The notes under the pieces were generated by a model, which ran no database searches, was not told where the DNA came from, and saw nothing but the letters and a program-made list of their open reading frames with translations. From CAUZIR01 sp965250195 (GTDB taxonomy: Bacteria > Chloroflexota > Dehalococcoidia > Lucifugimonadales > UBA2962): a stretch of DNA of 64,000 bases. The stretch covers positions 620,001 through 684,000 of the forward strand of contig OZ252295.1 of the NCBI GenBank assembly GCA_965250195.1, given 5' to 3'. The position numbers and the translations under genes are program-made. Shown here in pieces: positions 18,400 through 27,642 of the stretch; the first letter of the stretch is position 1, and each line of letters starts with the position of its first letter.

Positions 18400-21300
18400 T
18401 TAACATCGAGACGCCGATAATTGGGTGGACACGAGTCGCCAGTACAGGCCTCGATGGTTCATGAGCGTGGCATGATCGCCCTGCTCTGCCACCCGTCCGG
18501 CATACAACACTACGATCTTGTCCGCCGCCCTTATGGTCGAGAGGCGGTGGGCGATCACCAGGGTCGAACGGCCCGACATCAGCCGCTCAAGCGAGGCGTG
18601 GATGAGCGCCTCGCTTTCGGCGTCTAGGTGGGATGTCGCCTCATCCAATATCAGTATCGGGGAATTCTTCAGAAATGCCCTTGCTATTGCTAGGCGCTGT
18701 CTCTGGCCGCCCGAAAGCTGCACACCTCGTTCCCCGGCGACCGTGTCATAGCCGTCGGGCAGCGCCGCTATAAACTCATGGGCGGCGGCCATTGTGGCGG
18801 CCCCGACGATCTGGTTCTCCGTTGCCGCCGGGTTTGCGACCAACAGATTGTCCCGTATGGACGAGTTGAACAGATAGGTGTCCTGGGCGACGAGCGAGAC
18901 TTTGCGGCGGAGTTCGTCGAGCCGGTACTCTCGCAGGTCGTGCCCGTCCAAAGAAACTCCCCCGGCTTGCGGGTCCCAGAACCGCATCAACAGGTGTGCG
19001 GCGGTCGTCTTCCCGGCTCCCGAAGGGCCAATCAGAGCAACGGTCTGGCCCCGCTCGATTGTGAAGCCCACGCCGTCGAGCGCGGGCGCCAGACCCGGCC
19101 CGTAAGCGAACCGCACGTCGCTCAGGGTCACCGTGCCCGGTTTACCAGTACCGGGACGCTGATCAATTCCAGGCCCGTCCGTGACCGACTCCGGCTCGTC
19201 GTGTATGGAGAAGATGCGCCGAGAACTACCGAGGGTGTCCGCCAACTGACGGCCGACCTGGGCCACTTCGGAAACAGGAATAAAGGTCGTATAGGCGATG
19301 ATCGCGGTCAGGGGTAGCAGTTCGAACGGCATGCGGCCCTCGCTGGCCAGGTATGCGCCGGTTCCAAGCACGGCTATGCCGCCCAGCCCCATGGCGACCT
19401 CTATCAACGCCCGTTGCCCGGTCAGTAGCCGAAAAAAACGCATCCGATGCTCACCGTACCTAAGCTGCTGAGCGGTCACCTCGTCCAGGCGATCCCGCTG
19501 CCTGCCAAAGGCGAGAATCTCCCTCAGCCCCTGGATGCCATCGACCATGTGGGCGTTCACCTCGCCCAGCTGTCGTCTGGCGGCCAACCCCAACCGGTCC
19601 AAGTCATCTCGTGCTCGAAACGGCAAGTACGCAACGACAACCAGGAACGGGAGCAAGATGAGAGCAAGGGGCCATTCGATTATCCCGATCACCACCAGAA
19701 CCGATATAGGCACCGCCAGCGCGACGAAGGCCGGGGCCACGGTGTGAGCGAAAAACAGTTCGACCGTCTCGACGTCGGTGGTGACGGCCGACATGATGTC
19801 ACCGGAGCGGTGGTTCACCAGATAGGCCGGGGCGAGCCGGTCGATCTTGCGGTACATGTCGATGCGCATCTCTGCGAGCAATCGGAACGCCATATCGTGA
19901 GAGACCCACGACTCCCACCAGTGCAGGAGCGGCGTCAGGCCCGCGAGCACACCCAACGCCACTAGCAGCCCGGTCAGGCCCCCGCCACTGGCGACCTGGC
20001 GCACAACCAGGGCGCTGACGGCGCCCAGCCCAACCAGCGTGAACACCCTGGCCACGCCCAGCAGGAACGTGCCGATCAGCTGAGCCCGCCAAGGCCGCAC
20101 CATTTCGAGCAGGCGCCCCAAAACGCTAAACGGCCCCACATCGGCCTCTCGGACACCCTCTATCCAGACGTCGGAAGCGACCGGAGCGCTACGCACCGTT
20201 GTTCTCCCAGTTCCTTCCACACCGGTCGGCAGGGTCCGTCGCGGATCGACGTCTTGGACCTGGGCCGACATGAGCCTCGTGTACAGGCCGTTCGCGTCCA
20301 TCAGTTCTGTGTGCACGCCCTGTTCCACCGCCCGGCCCCCGTCCAGTACGACTATGCGGTCGGCTCCGACCACACTGGAGAGCCGGTGTGCCACGATCAA
20401 GGTGGTACGCCCCTCCATGAGGGTATTGAGTGCCCGCTGAATAGAGGCTTCGCTCTCGGCGTCCACGCTGGAAAGGGCCTCGTCCAGGATCAGGATCGGT
20501 GCATCTTTGAGCAGCGCCCTGGCGATGGCAATACGCTGCCTCTGGCCCCCGGAAAGCTTGATGCCGCGCTCGCCAATAACCGTGGCGAAGCCCTCGGGCA
20601 ATGCTTGGATGAAACCAAGCGCGTTCGCCGCCTCGGCCGCCTTCTCCAGGTCACCGATAGTGGCGCCGGGGTTCCCGAAACGCAGATTCTCACCAACCGA
20701 GCCATGGAACAGGTAGGTGTCCTGGGTGACCACCGACACCTGCTCCCTAGCCCAAGCAATGGGGGCCTGCCGCAGGTCAACTCCGCCTATAGATATGCTC
20801 CCGGAGTTCGGGTCGTAGAACCGCGTGGCCAGCCAGACCAGCGTGCTCTTACCAGCTCCGCTCGGGCCGACTACGGCCAGGGTCTCGCCGGGCCTCACGG
20901 TCAGGTCGATACCGACAACGACCGGCACCCGACGACCGGGGTACGAGAAAGTTACAGCGGAAAAACTCAGGCTCGGTTCGGTCGGACCTAGTGGTCGCCG
21001 TGCCCCAGCGTCCTCAATTACATCGGGGCGATCTTCTAGCAGGTCGAATACCGCATGGGCCGACGCCATCCCCAGCATCCCCTGGTGGTACAGAAGGGTC
21101 AGTTCACGTAGCGGTCTGAACACCTCGACGCCCATCATGACAACGACCAGCAAAGTTGTTAGTTCGAGGCCGCCGTCGGCCACCCGGTAGGCGCCCCAAC
21201 CCAGCGCAACCGCTGCCCCGCCGGATATGCCCAGCCAGGTGACGCCAATAGTGGCCTGATTTGCCGCCAGTATCGCCATTGTGGACCGGAAAACGTGGCG

Positions 21301-21975
21301 GGCTTTGTCCGCCAGTACATCTCCCTTGGCTGCGCCTTGCCCGAAAGCCTTGAGTGTGGCGAGGCCCTGCACCGAATCGAGAAAGTCGGCGCTCATATCC
21401 CCATAGGCCTCCCGGCGGGCCCAAGACCCCTTCTCATTCCACACGTGGAAAACGGCCGGGGCGAGAAGCGTGCCGAGGGCGAATAGCAAATATATGAGAG
21501 CCGTGGGCAGGTCCAGGAAGGCCATGAAGACAAACAGTCCTACCGGCGTCAGCAAACCGACCAGTAATTGCGGCAGGTACTCACCGAAATAGCTCTCCAG
21601 CTGCTCCACCCCCTCGACCAGGGAGATAAGAACGTCACCGGTCCGGCGGCGAGCCAATGCCGCGGGCCCAAGCTCCAGTGCACGGGCGTAGAGCGAGCGG
21701 CGCAGGGCGACCTGTATGTGTAGGGCGGTGCGGTGCCCCATCATCTCCTTGACGTATTGGAAGACGCCGCGAGCGAGTATCGAGAGCGCGACGCCGAGTA
21801 TCGCCAGCGACACCTTTGACATTGGCTCTTCTTGAAAGACCAAAGCGACAGCATAACCGGACATCGCCAGGCGGCTTACGCCCGCCGCGGCCGTTAGCAA
21901 CCCGAAAGCAACACCAACGACAAGCCTGAGGCGAAACCCAAACGTAAATCGCCAGAGGCGAGCGTTGAAATACAT
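18400..21975 (-). CDS. Fused ABC exporter (TMD-NBD-TMD-NBD)
   Basis: 1191 residues, a complete exporter in one chain, whereas bacterial type IV exporters are mostly half-size. Half 1 has six membrane helices and an NBD with GPSGAGKSTLVW, LSGGQRQRIAIARALL and ILILDEALSSVD. Half 2 repeats this with GPSGAGKTTAAH, LSGGQRQRLAIARAFL and ILILDEATSHLD. Both NBDs keep a Glu after Walker B, so both look catalytically competent. The N-terminal segment resembles CydD/CydC-type thiol exporters, but the substrate is uncertain. No adjacent cytochrome bd genes are seen. Confidence 0.88.
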   Translation of the reverse strand: MYFNARLWRFTFGFRLRLVVGVAFGLLTAAAGVSRLAMSGYAVALVFQEEPMSKVSLAILGVALSILARGVFQYVKEMMGHRTALHIQVALRRSLYARALELGPAALARRRTGDVLISLVEGVEQLESYFGEYLPQLLVGLLTPVGLFVFMAFLDLPTALIYLLFALGTLLAPAVFHVWNEKGSWARREAYGDMSADFLDSVQGLATLKAFGQGAAKGDVLADKARHVFRSTMAILAANQATIGVTWLGISGGAAVALGWGAYRVADGGLELTTLLVVVMMGVEVFRPLRELTLLYHQGMLGMASAHAVFDLLEDRPDVIEDAGARRPLGPTEPSLSFSAVTFSYPGRRVPVVVGIDLTVRPGETLAVVGPSGAGKSTLVWLATRFYDPNSGSISIGGVDLRQAPIAWAREQVSVVTQDTYLFHGSVGENLRFGNPGATIGDLEKAAEAANALGFIQALPEGFATVIGERGIKLSGGQRQRIAIARALLKDAPILILDEALSSVDAESEASIQRALNTLMEGRTTLIVAHRLSSVVGADRIVVLDGGRAVEQGVHTELMDANGLYTRLMSAQVQDVDPRRTLPTGVEGTGRTTVRSAPVASDVWIEGVREADVGPFSVLGRLLEMVRPWRAQLIGTFLLGVARVFTLVGLGAVSALVVRQVASGGGLTGLLVALGVLAGLTPLLHWWESWVSHDMAFRLLAEMRIDMYRKIDRLAPAYLVNHRSGDIMSAVTTDVETVELFFAHTVAPAFVALAVPISVLVVIGIIEWPLALILLPFLVVVAYLPFRARDDLDRLGLAARRQLGEVNAHMVDGIQGLREILAFGRQRDRLDEVTAQQLRYGEHRMRFFRLLTGQRALIEVAMGLGGIAVLGTGAYLASEGRMPFELLPLTAIIAYTTFIPVSEVAQVGRQLADTLGSSRRIFSIHDEPESVTDGPGIDQRPGTGKPGTVTLSDVRFAYGPGLAPALDGVGFTIERGQTVALIGPSGAGKTTAAHLLMRFWDPQAGGVSLDGHDLREYRLDELRRKVSLVAQDTYLFNSSIRDNLLVANPAATENQIVGAATMAAAHEFIAALPDGYDTVAGERGVQLSGGQRQRLAIARAFLKNSPILILDEATSHLDAESEALIHASLERLMSGRSTLVIAHRLSTIRAADKIVVLYAGRVAEQGDHATLMNHRGLYWRLVSTQLSASRC

Positions 21976-22028
21976 CGGGGGGTCAGCGGACCTTAAGTCA
22001 GGCCCTCAACTGAGACGGTGAGCTCGGA

Positions 22029-22805
22029 CTAAAAGGGGATAACCCGGTTGCCGGAAGCCAACTCGGCCATGAGAGCCGCACCAATCGCTAGGCTCGCCAC
22101 GCCAGCCAGTCCAACGACCACGACCTTTACCACCGCGACGTTAGCAGCGGCCGTCAGAGGCGCCCCCAGGGCGAGCGTGATGGCCGCCATCGACAGGATT
22201 GTGCCCACGCCGAAAAGTGCCAGGTAGCCCACGCCGGCAAGAGCTGATTCTATCTGGGGAAGCAACGCCAGCATGACGGCTGCGCTGCCGGCGAGCCCGT
22301 GGACCATTCCAATCGCAAATGAGCGCGGCCTGAAACTCGGGCGCAGGCTCCGCCACAGGCCGTGGCTATGGCCTCCGTCACCATGGCCCGTCCCGGCTAC
22401 AACGCCAACCTGGTGCCCGTGGCTTGCATGGATGTGAACATGCGGATTCTCGGCGTCGAGGTGCTCGTGCAGGTGGAGCCTGCGGCGTGCCAGGTTCCAC
22501 AACACCTGCGCTCCGAGCGCTACCAGCATCAGACCAACGGCGAATTCGAAGTAGGTGGCGAAGCCTTCATACGTAGCCAGGAATCGCCCCTTGAGCGCGA
22601 GAATGAAGACTCCGACCACAACAAGCGGGACAGTATGACCGAGCCCCCAAGAAGCGCCTATCCAGATGCCCCGCCAGACACCGCTCCGGCCACCACCGAC
22701 AACGGTCGCCACGGCCACGACGTGGTCGGCGTCGGTGGCATGCTTGAGACCGAGCAGAAATCCAAGAGCGAGCGCTGCTGTGGCGCCGGATCCTATATCT
22801 ATCAT
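22029..22805 (-). CDS. Nickel/cobalt transporter, NicO-type
   Basis: 258 residues with six or so membrane helices. The family signature HATDADHV lies in the second helix, and a cytoplasmic His-rich loop (HLHEHLD, HVHIHASHGH) is typical of metal-binding NicO proteins. It would move Ni2+ or Co2+ across the cytoplasmic membrane. No SD is obvious before the ATG at 22805. The next gene upstream on the same strand is the antiporter-rhodanese fusion. Confidence 0.85.
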   Translation of the reverse strand: MIDIGSGATAALALGFLLGLKHATDADHVVAVATVVGGGRSGVWRGIWIGASWGLGHTVPLVVVGVFILALKGRFLATYEGFATYFEFAVGLMLVALGAQVLWNLARRRLHLHEHLDAENPHVHIHASHGHQVGVVAGTGHGDGGHSHGLWRSLRPSFRPRSFAIGMVHGLAGSAAVMLALLPQIESALAGVGYLALFGVGTILSMAAITLALGAPLTAAANVAVVKVVVVGLAGVASLAIGAALMAELASGNRVIPF

Positions 22806-22839
22806 GCCGCGAACAGTTTACGTCTCGATCCTTCTTAAG

Positions 22840-24474
22840 TCACAGCGCCAGCGTTTGAGGCTCGGCGACCGGGTACAGGTCGCGCCAAGCGGCAACGCCC
22901 CCTTCCAGTGCGACGGCGTCGAGACCCTCACCCCTCAGCGTATGCGCCACACGGGCGCTGGTCGCTTCATCTTGTCAGGCACAGTAGGTGACAATCAACT
23001 CCCGTTCGTCGCCCCCAGTGTGGCCTCCTCCAGAGCCGTTGCTCGCGATCTGGCCACGGCTGCGTGCCCAGTCGAGGGCCTCGTCGGGCAACACCCGTAC
23101 ACTGTCCGGAATCTCGGTCGGGTCAGCTTCGTAGCTGGACCTCGACCGCACGTCGAGCAACACCGTCGTGAGGCCCTCCTCCATCCGGCGGTGCAATTCT
23201 TCGGGACTCATGCGGTGGATCGTATCCTCGTCATGGGCAAACAGACCGGCTGCGGTCGTTTCCCGCTCCTCCTCCAGGGTCTCCCGACTCACACGCCGCT
23301 CGTACCACATGGCGACCGGCGTCGTAGACGCACCGTGTATGGCGGCGGAAGCGAGCACGACAATGCCGACCGTAGCCATGAGCAACTCCGCGCCCGGCAC
23401 TCCCGCTGCAACTGCGATCAACGCCAGCAAGAGCGAATTGAGGCCGCGCGGCCCGAACCAGCTGATGAACCCGCGGGCCTCCCAGCTCATCCGAGCTGTC
23501 GACAGAATGGTGCCCAACACCAGCGGCCGGATACCGATGATGACGATTGCGGCCAGTGCCAGGGCAAGCCCCAGATCGGCCAGATCCAGAATTGCCGAGA
23601 GCACCGACCCGAACAGGACGAACGCCAGCAGCATCGCCATCTCGGACGTGACTTCGCCATAGTCCAAGAAGCAGTCACAGAGCGTCTGGTTGAGCAAGAC
23701 GACCGCCGCTCCGGCCGCGAAGGCGCCGAGGAAGCCGTCTCCACCAGCGGCCGTGGCTGCGGTGTAGGCGGCAAGTACAAGCCCGACGCCGTATAGAGCC
23801 TGGTACTAGCGCCGCACCCCCATGGCTCGTTCTACTCTCGCCATCAGCCAGGACCCGAGGCCTCCTATAGCGAATCCGATTGCTGGCCCCAGGAGAAGGA
23901 GGCGAGCCATGAAGTCCAGCCAGCCCAGCGTGCCACCGACCTCGTTCAACGAGACAGCGATTAACACAAGAATCACCGGCAGAACCACCAGGTCGTTCAT
24001 ACCGGCCTCGATCTTCAGTACCTGCCTGACCGACTGAGGTATGCGACGGTCGCGGATGACGTCCCTCAATATCACCGGGTCGGTCGAGGCGAGCACGGCA
24101 CCACCAATAAACGCCAGTGCCCAGCCGAATCCCAGCATCATGGCAAGAGGCACCGCTCCCAAGACGATGATGAGGGCCGTGCCCGGCCCCAGGATGAGGA
24201 ACGGAACCAGCCATCGACGTCCCAACTCGCGCACGTTCAGCCGAACAGCGTCAAGAAACAGCACCAACGCGAGGGTTAGCGTTGCCACGATCTCAAGCTT
24301 GTCATCGTGGGGGCCCATCTCGAGCACCCCCAACCCCCGCTCGCCTACCAAAAACCCGAGGCCGAGGAACAAGATCGGGAACGAGATCGGAGCCCGTTCA
24401 ACAACGCCGGAAACGAGAGATGCTACCGTCAAAACGATCGCGATGATCCCGAACGCGATCAGGAAGTCGGGCAA
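22840..24474 (-). pseudogene. CPA1 Na+/H+ antiporter fused to a C-terminal rhodanese domain, with in-frame TAG and TGA
   Basis: One continuous frame of 544 codons. It has an N-terminal CPA1 membrane domain (MPDFLIAFGII; GGAVLASTDPVILRD), continuing after a TAG at 23806-23808 with YQALYGVGLVL, GGDGFLGAFAAG and LNQTLCDCF, then a C-terminal rhodanese domain (LLDVRSRSSYE). At the rhodanese active loop the frame reads IVTYCA-TGA-QDEATSARVA and goes on to EGGVAAWRDLYPV and a final TGA at 22840. The TAG is probably a nonsense change or sequence error. The TGA sits where relatives usually have a second Cys and may encode selenocysteine. The start is a TTG at 24474 with a weak SD. Confidence 0.65.
22944..22958 (-). 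promoter_or_regulatory. Candidate bacterial SECIS hairpin downstream of the in-frame TGA
   Basis: Beginning 17 bases after the TGA is GCGCC, loop CGTGT, GGCGC: a 5-bp stem with a 5-base loop whose second base is G, 23 bases from the TGA. Bacterial SECIS elements have this kind of spacing and a G near the loop start. A short hairpin like this can also occur by chance in GC-rich DNA. Confidence 0.3.
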
Positions 24475-24496
24475 TCTAGCTTCTCACAGACATCGC

Positions 24497-25231
24497 TCAG
24501 GACGCCTGGCGGTAGCGATTCACCGCCAGGGGTATAAACACCGCCAGAATCCCGACCATCCACACCGCGACCTGCCAGCTGGGCTCCGCCACCGGCCCGC
24601 CGAGCGACATGCCCCGGATCGCGTCCACAGCCAAGGTCATGGGATTGACCTTGGCGAATGCCTGCAGCCAGCCGGGCATAGAGTCAACCGGTACGAAGGC
24701 TGATGAGAGAAACGTGAGCGGGAATATCCAAGTAAAGCTCGCCGCCTGCGTGGCCTCAACGGTCTTGACGCTGACGCCGATGAACGCCGATATCCAGGAG
24801 AACGTCATGGCAAATGCGGTGGACATCCCGACCGCTCCAATAGCCGAGATAACACCGTCGCCGAAGCGGAAGCCGATCGCATATCCAACGCCGATCATGA
24901 GAACGATCACGAACAAGTTCCTTATCGTGTCGGCGAGAATGCGACCAGCCAAAACTGCGGCTCTGGCCATAGGTAGCGACCTGAACCGATCGATGAGCCC
25001 TTTGGACAGGTCATCGTTAAGACCGATGCCGGTCTGGGTGGCACCGAAAATGGAAGTCTGCACGATGATGCCTGGGAGAAGGAAGTTAATGTAATTGCCG
25101 CCGCCTTCAATGGCGATCGCGCCCCCGAATACGTAGTTAAACAACATCACGAACATCACGGGCTGGATGGTGGAGAACACCAGCAGATCCGGCGACCGCA
25201 CGTATCTCAAGAGGTTGCGCTCGGCGATCAC
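24497..25231 (-). CDS. ABC-2 type permease, drug exporter (DrrB-like)
   Basis: At least 244 residues with six hydrophobic segments. NLLRYVRSPDLLVFSTIQP and GLIDRFRSLPM are typical of DrrB/DrrC-type permeases that pair with a DrrA ATPase. GTG at 25231 is used here, but the frame stays open and family-like upstream (TLTDSWVIAERN) to a CTG at 25291 that overlaps the corrected stop of the ATPase, so the true protein may be 20 residues longer. Last gene of the MarR-ATPase-permease operon. Confidence 0.85.
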   Translation of the reverse strand: MIAERNLLRYVRSPDLLVFSTIQPVMFVMLFNYVFGGAIAIEGGGNYINFLLPGIIVQTSIFGATQTGIGLNDDLSKGLIDRFRSLPMARAAVLAGRILADTIRNLFVIVLMIGVGYAIGFRFGDGVISAIGAVGMSTAFAMTFSWISAFIGVSVKTVEATQAASFTWIFPLTFLSSAFVPVDSMPGWLQAFAKVNPMTLAVDAIRGMSLGGPVAEPSWQVAVWMVGILAVFIPLAVNRYRQAS

Positions 25232-25287
25232 CCAGCTGTCCGTTAACGTCCAGACCGCCTGCCGGCCAGCTTCGGAGATCAGGGTAG

Positions 25288-26312
25288 TCAGCTTCCGGCC
25301 CCAGTCGGCAGGGCCTCGACGCCGTCCCCCTCGACGCGCTGACCTGTGAGCGCTAGGAAGACATCGTCCAAGGTAGGCTGGCGCAGGGAGATGTCAGAGA
25401 TGTCGATATTGTCCGCGTCGAGCCTTCTCACGGCCTCCGCCAGCGAACTCGCCCCCCATCAACCGTCACTACGACCTGACCCATTTCCTCATGCACCACC
25501 GGAGTATCCGAGCCAACCTGGGCTGCCACGGTGCGCGCGTCTTCGATACGGCTCCGGTCCGCCACCTGCACCGTCAACCGGGTGCCGCCGCAACGTCCCT
25601 TCAGTTCGGTGGAGGTACCCTCGGCAATCACGGCGCCTCTGTCGATGACGGTTATCACATCGGCCAGCTGGTCGGCCTCCTCCATGTACTGGGTGGTAAG
25701 CAGCACCGTCGTGCCGTCATCCACCATTTCGCGGATGACGTTCCAAAGCTCAATGCGGCTGCGGGGGTCCAGGCCGGTAGTGGGCTCGTCCAAGAACAGA
25801 ATCCTGGGCCTGGCCACCAGGCTGGCGGCGAGGTCGAGGCGTCGTCGCATACCGCCGGAGTACCCCTTGGCCTGGCGGGACGCTGCCTCCGATAGGGCGA
25901 AGCGCTCCAGCAGTTCATCAGCACGCTTCCTAGCACGCGCTATACCAAGATGGTAGAGCCTCCCGACCATGGTCAGGTTCTCCCGGCCGGTCAGGTTCTC
26001 GTCCACGGCGGCGTTCTGCCCGGCCAATCCGATAACGCCACGCAAGCGTGAAGCGTCCTTCTCTATGTCGTAGCCGTCAACGATGGCGCGTCCAAAGCTC
26101 GGCTTAAGCAGAGTGGTAAGGAGGCGTACCAGAGTAGTTTTCCCGGCGCCGTTTGGGCCAAGAAGTCCTCTGATGGTGCCGTAGGGCACTGAGAGGTCGA
26201 CTCCCCTCAGAGCCTGGACAGAGCCGTACGTCTTGCCCAATCCTGAAACCTTAATTGCGGAAGACTCCCCTTGCGCCGGGGATGCCTCGATGGAGGGGGA
26301 TTCAGGATCCAC
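25288..26312 (-). pseudogene. ABC transporter ATPase (DrrA-like), frameshift near its C-terminus
   Basis: Walker A GPNGAGKTTLVR, signature YSGGMRRRLDLAASL and Walker B ILFLDEPTTGLDP are intact in frame 1, which stops at 25428. After a run of six G (25452-25457 on the + strand as C6) another frame continues with SLAEAVRRLDADNID and LRQPTLDDVFLALTGQ, the normal DrrA C-terminus, to a TGA at 25288. One extra G in the homopolymer would restore a full protein of about 340 residues. A homopolymer miscount or a real mutation are both possible. The partner permease follows. Confidence 0.75.
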
Positions 26313-26320
26313 GGGGTCCG

Positions 26321-26785
26321 TTATGATTGTAACCCTACCGGTTCGGACACCGGCCCGTTCACCGGCTGGATATTGGTGGTGTCGCTGACCTTACCAAAGG
26401 CCAGAATGAGCGCTTCAATATCATCGTCACCCAGCCTGTGGAGGAAGTGTCGATCCACGGCGGCCAGGTGTCCCGGCGTAGCATTGGCCAACGCCTGTCT
26501 ACCGCGGCCTGTTAGTGACGCATAGGTACCCCTGCGATCCTCAGGACAGGGCTCCCTGCGGACCAAACCGGCCGCAGCCATGCGGTCTAGCAACCTGGTA
26601 AGACCACTTCTGCTCAGCCAGACAGATTCGGCAAGTGCCTGCATCCTCAGCCGACGATTCCGGGCGCACTCCAATTTAACGAGAATGTTGTACCAGGCAA
26701 GGGGTAAGTCCTGGTGCTCCTGCATCTCCCGCTCAAGCCCTCCGACCACCGAGGCGTGGGCCTGCAAAAAAGCCCGCCACGCCAT
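26321..26785 (-). CDS. MarR family transcriptional regulator
   Basis: 154 residues with a winged-helix core: RMQALAESVWLSRSGLTRLLDRMAAAGLVRR is helix-turn-helix plus wing, followed by DRRGTYASLTGRGRQAL. MarR proteins are usually ligand-released repressors. It lies 8 bases before the DrrA-like ATPase on the same strand, so it probably autoregulates this drug-export operon. The ATG at 26785 is used; the start is not certain because the frame remains open upstream without a better codon. Confidence 0.85.
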   Translation of the reverse strand: MAWRAFLQAHASVVGGLEREMQEHQDLPLAWYNILVKLECARNRRLRMQALAESVWLSRSGLTRLLDRMAAAGLVRREPCPEDRRGTYASLTGRGRQALANATPGHLAAVDRHFLHRLGDDDIEALILAFGKVSDTTNIQPVNGPVSEPVGLQS

Positions 26786-26843
26786 GGCACGGCGTTCCTG
26801 AGCGGTGTGATCGTCGCGTTCCGTGGACAGTGTGCAGATGACC

Positions 26844-27526
26844 CTAGCTGGCGATGTCGAAGCTGTACCCCAGGCCCCGGTGCGAGTGCAACAATCGGGG
26901 CGCGCGCGGGTCGTCGTGGAGCTTTATCCGGAGCCGGCGCACGCACATTCGTATGGCGGAGTCTTCGATGTACGTCGAGCCCCATACGGCCTCTGCAAGC
27001 TCCAAGTTGGAATGATCTTCCCGCGGTTTGTCGCGAGATAGGCGAGAAGGTTCCACTCCGCCGACGTGAGACTGACGTCCTTGCCGTCTATGCGGACTCG
27101 TTGCCCACCAAAGTCGATGTGCAGCCCATCCTCGGCGACCACCTGGCCCGTCTGGGACGACGCCGTGCTCCTGCGAAGTACGGCGTTCATACGGGCCAGG
27201 AGTTCTGCCGGCGAAAACGGCTTGATTACGTAGTCGTCGCTGCCGAGTTCGAGCCCCTTAACCTTGCTCGAATCTTCAGCCCTTGCTGTCAGGATTATCA
27301 CGGGAACGTTGGAGGTCCTGCGTAGGTGCTGAAGCACGTCGAGGCCGTCGACATCGGGCAAACCGAGGTCAAGAATAACGATATCTGGCGTTTCGGTCTC
27401 CACCAGGTCGGGCACTGCGAGCCCCCGCTCGGTCGAGATTACCTCTGCATCCGGCCAGCGAATGGTGCAGCATAACTCAACCGCTTCGACAACCTCTTCA
27501 GCGTCCTCCACGACAAGTATCTTCAT
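26844..27526 (-). pseudogene. OmpR/PhoB-type response regulator, frameshifted in the DNA-binding domain
   Basis: The receiver domain is complete: VVEDAEE acidic pair, phospho-Asp in VILDLGLPDVDG, LTARAED (Thr) and DDYVIKPF (Lys). The winged-helix domain starts normally (LTSAEWNLLAYLATNRGKIIP) but then shifts frame. The rest (LELAEAVWG, DSAIRMCVRRLRIKL, RGLGYSFD) is one frame away and ends at 26844. A single missing base near 27008-27013 explains it. The restored protein would be about 227 aa, the normal size. No sensor kinase gene is adjacent. Confidence 0.8.
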
Positions 27527-27642
27527 TACACTCTAGTAGCAAACTCACGCATAAAAAGCCGTTACGAACTTGTCCAACTTCGTCATGGTAACCGAATAGC
27601 GGATAGGCGGACGAAAAACAAGGCGCTAACACACGGCGACTA

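Noticed and set aside
12942..27526. Alternative genetic code (TAG or TGA reassigned)
   Set aside because: Both TAG and TGA end many intact genes in the window, so general reassignment is excluded; only a site-specific Sec at 22975 is kept as possible.
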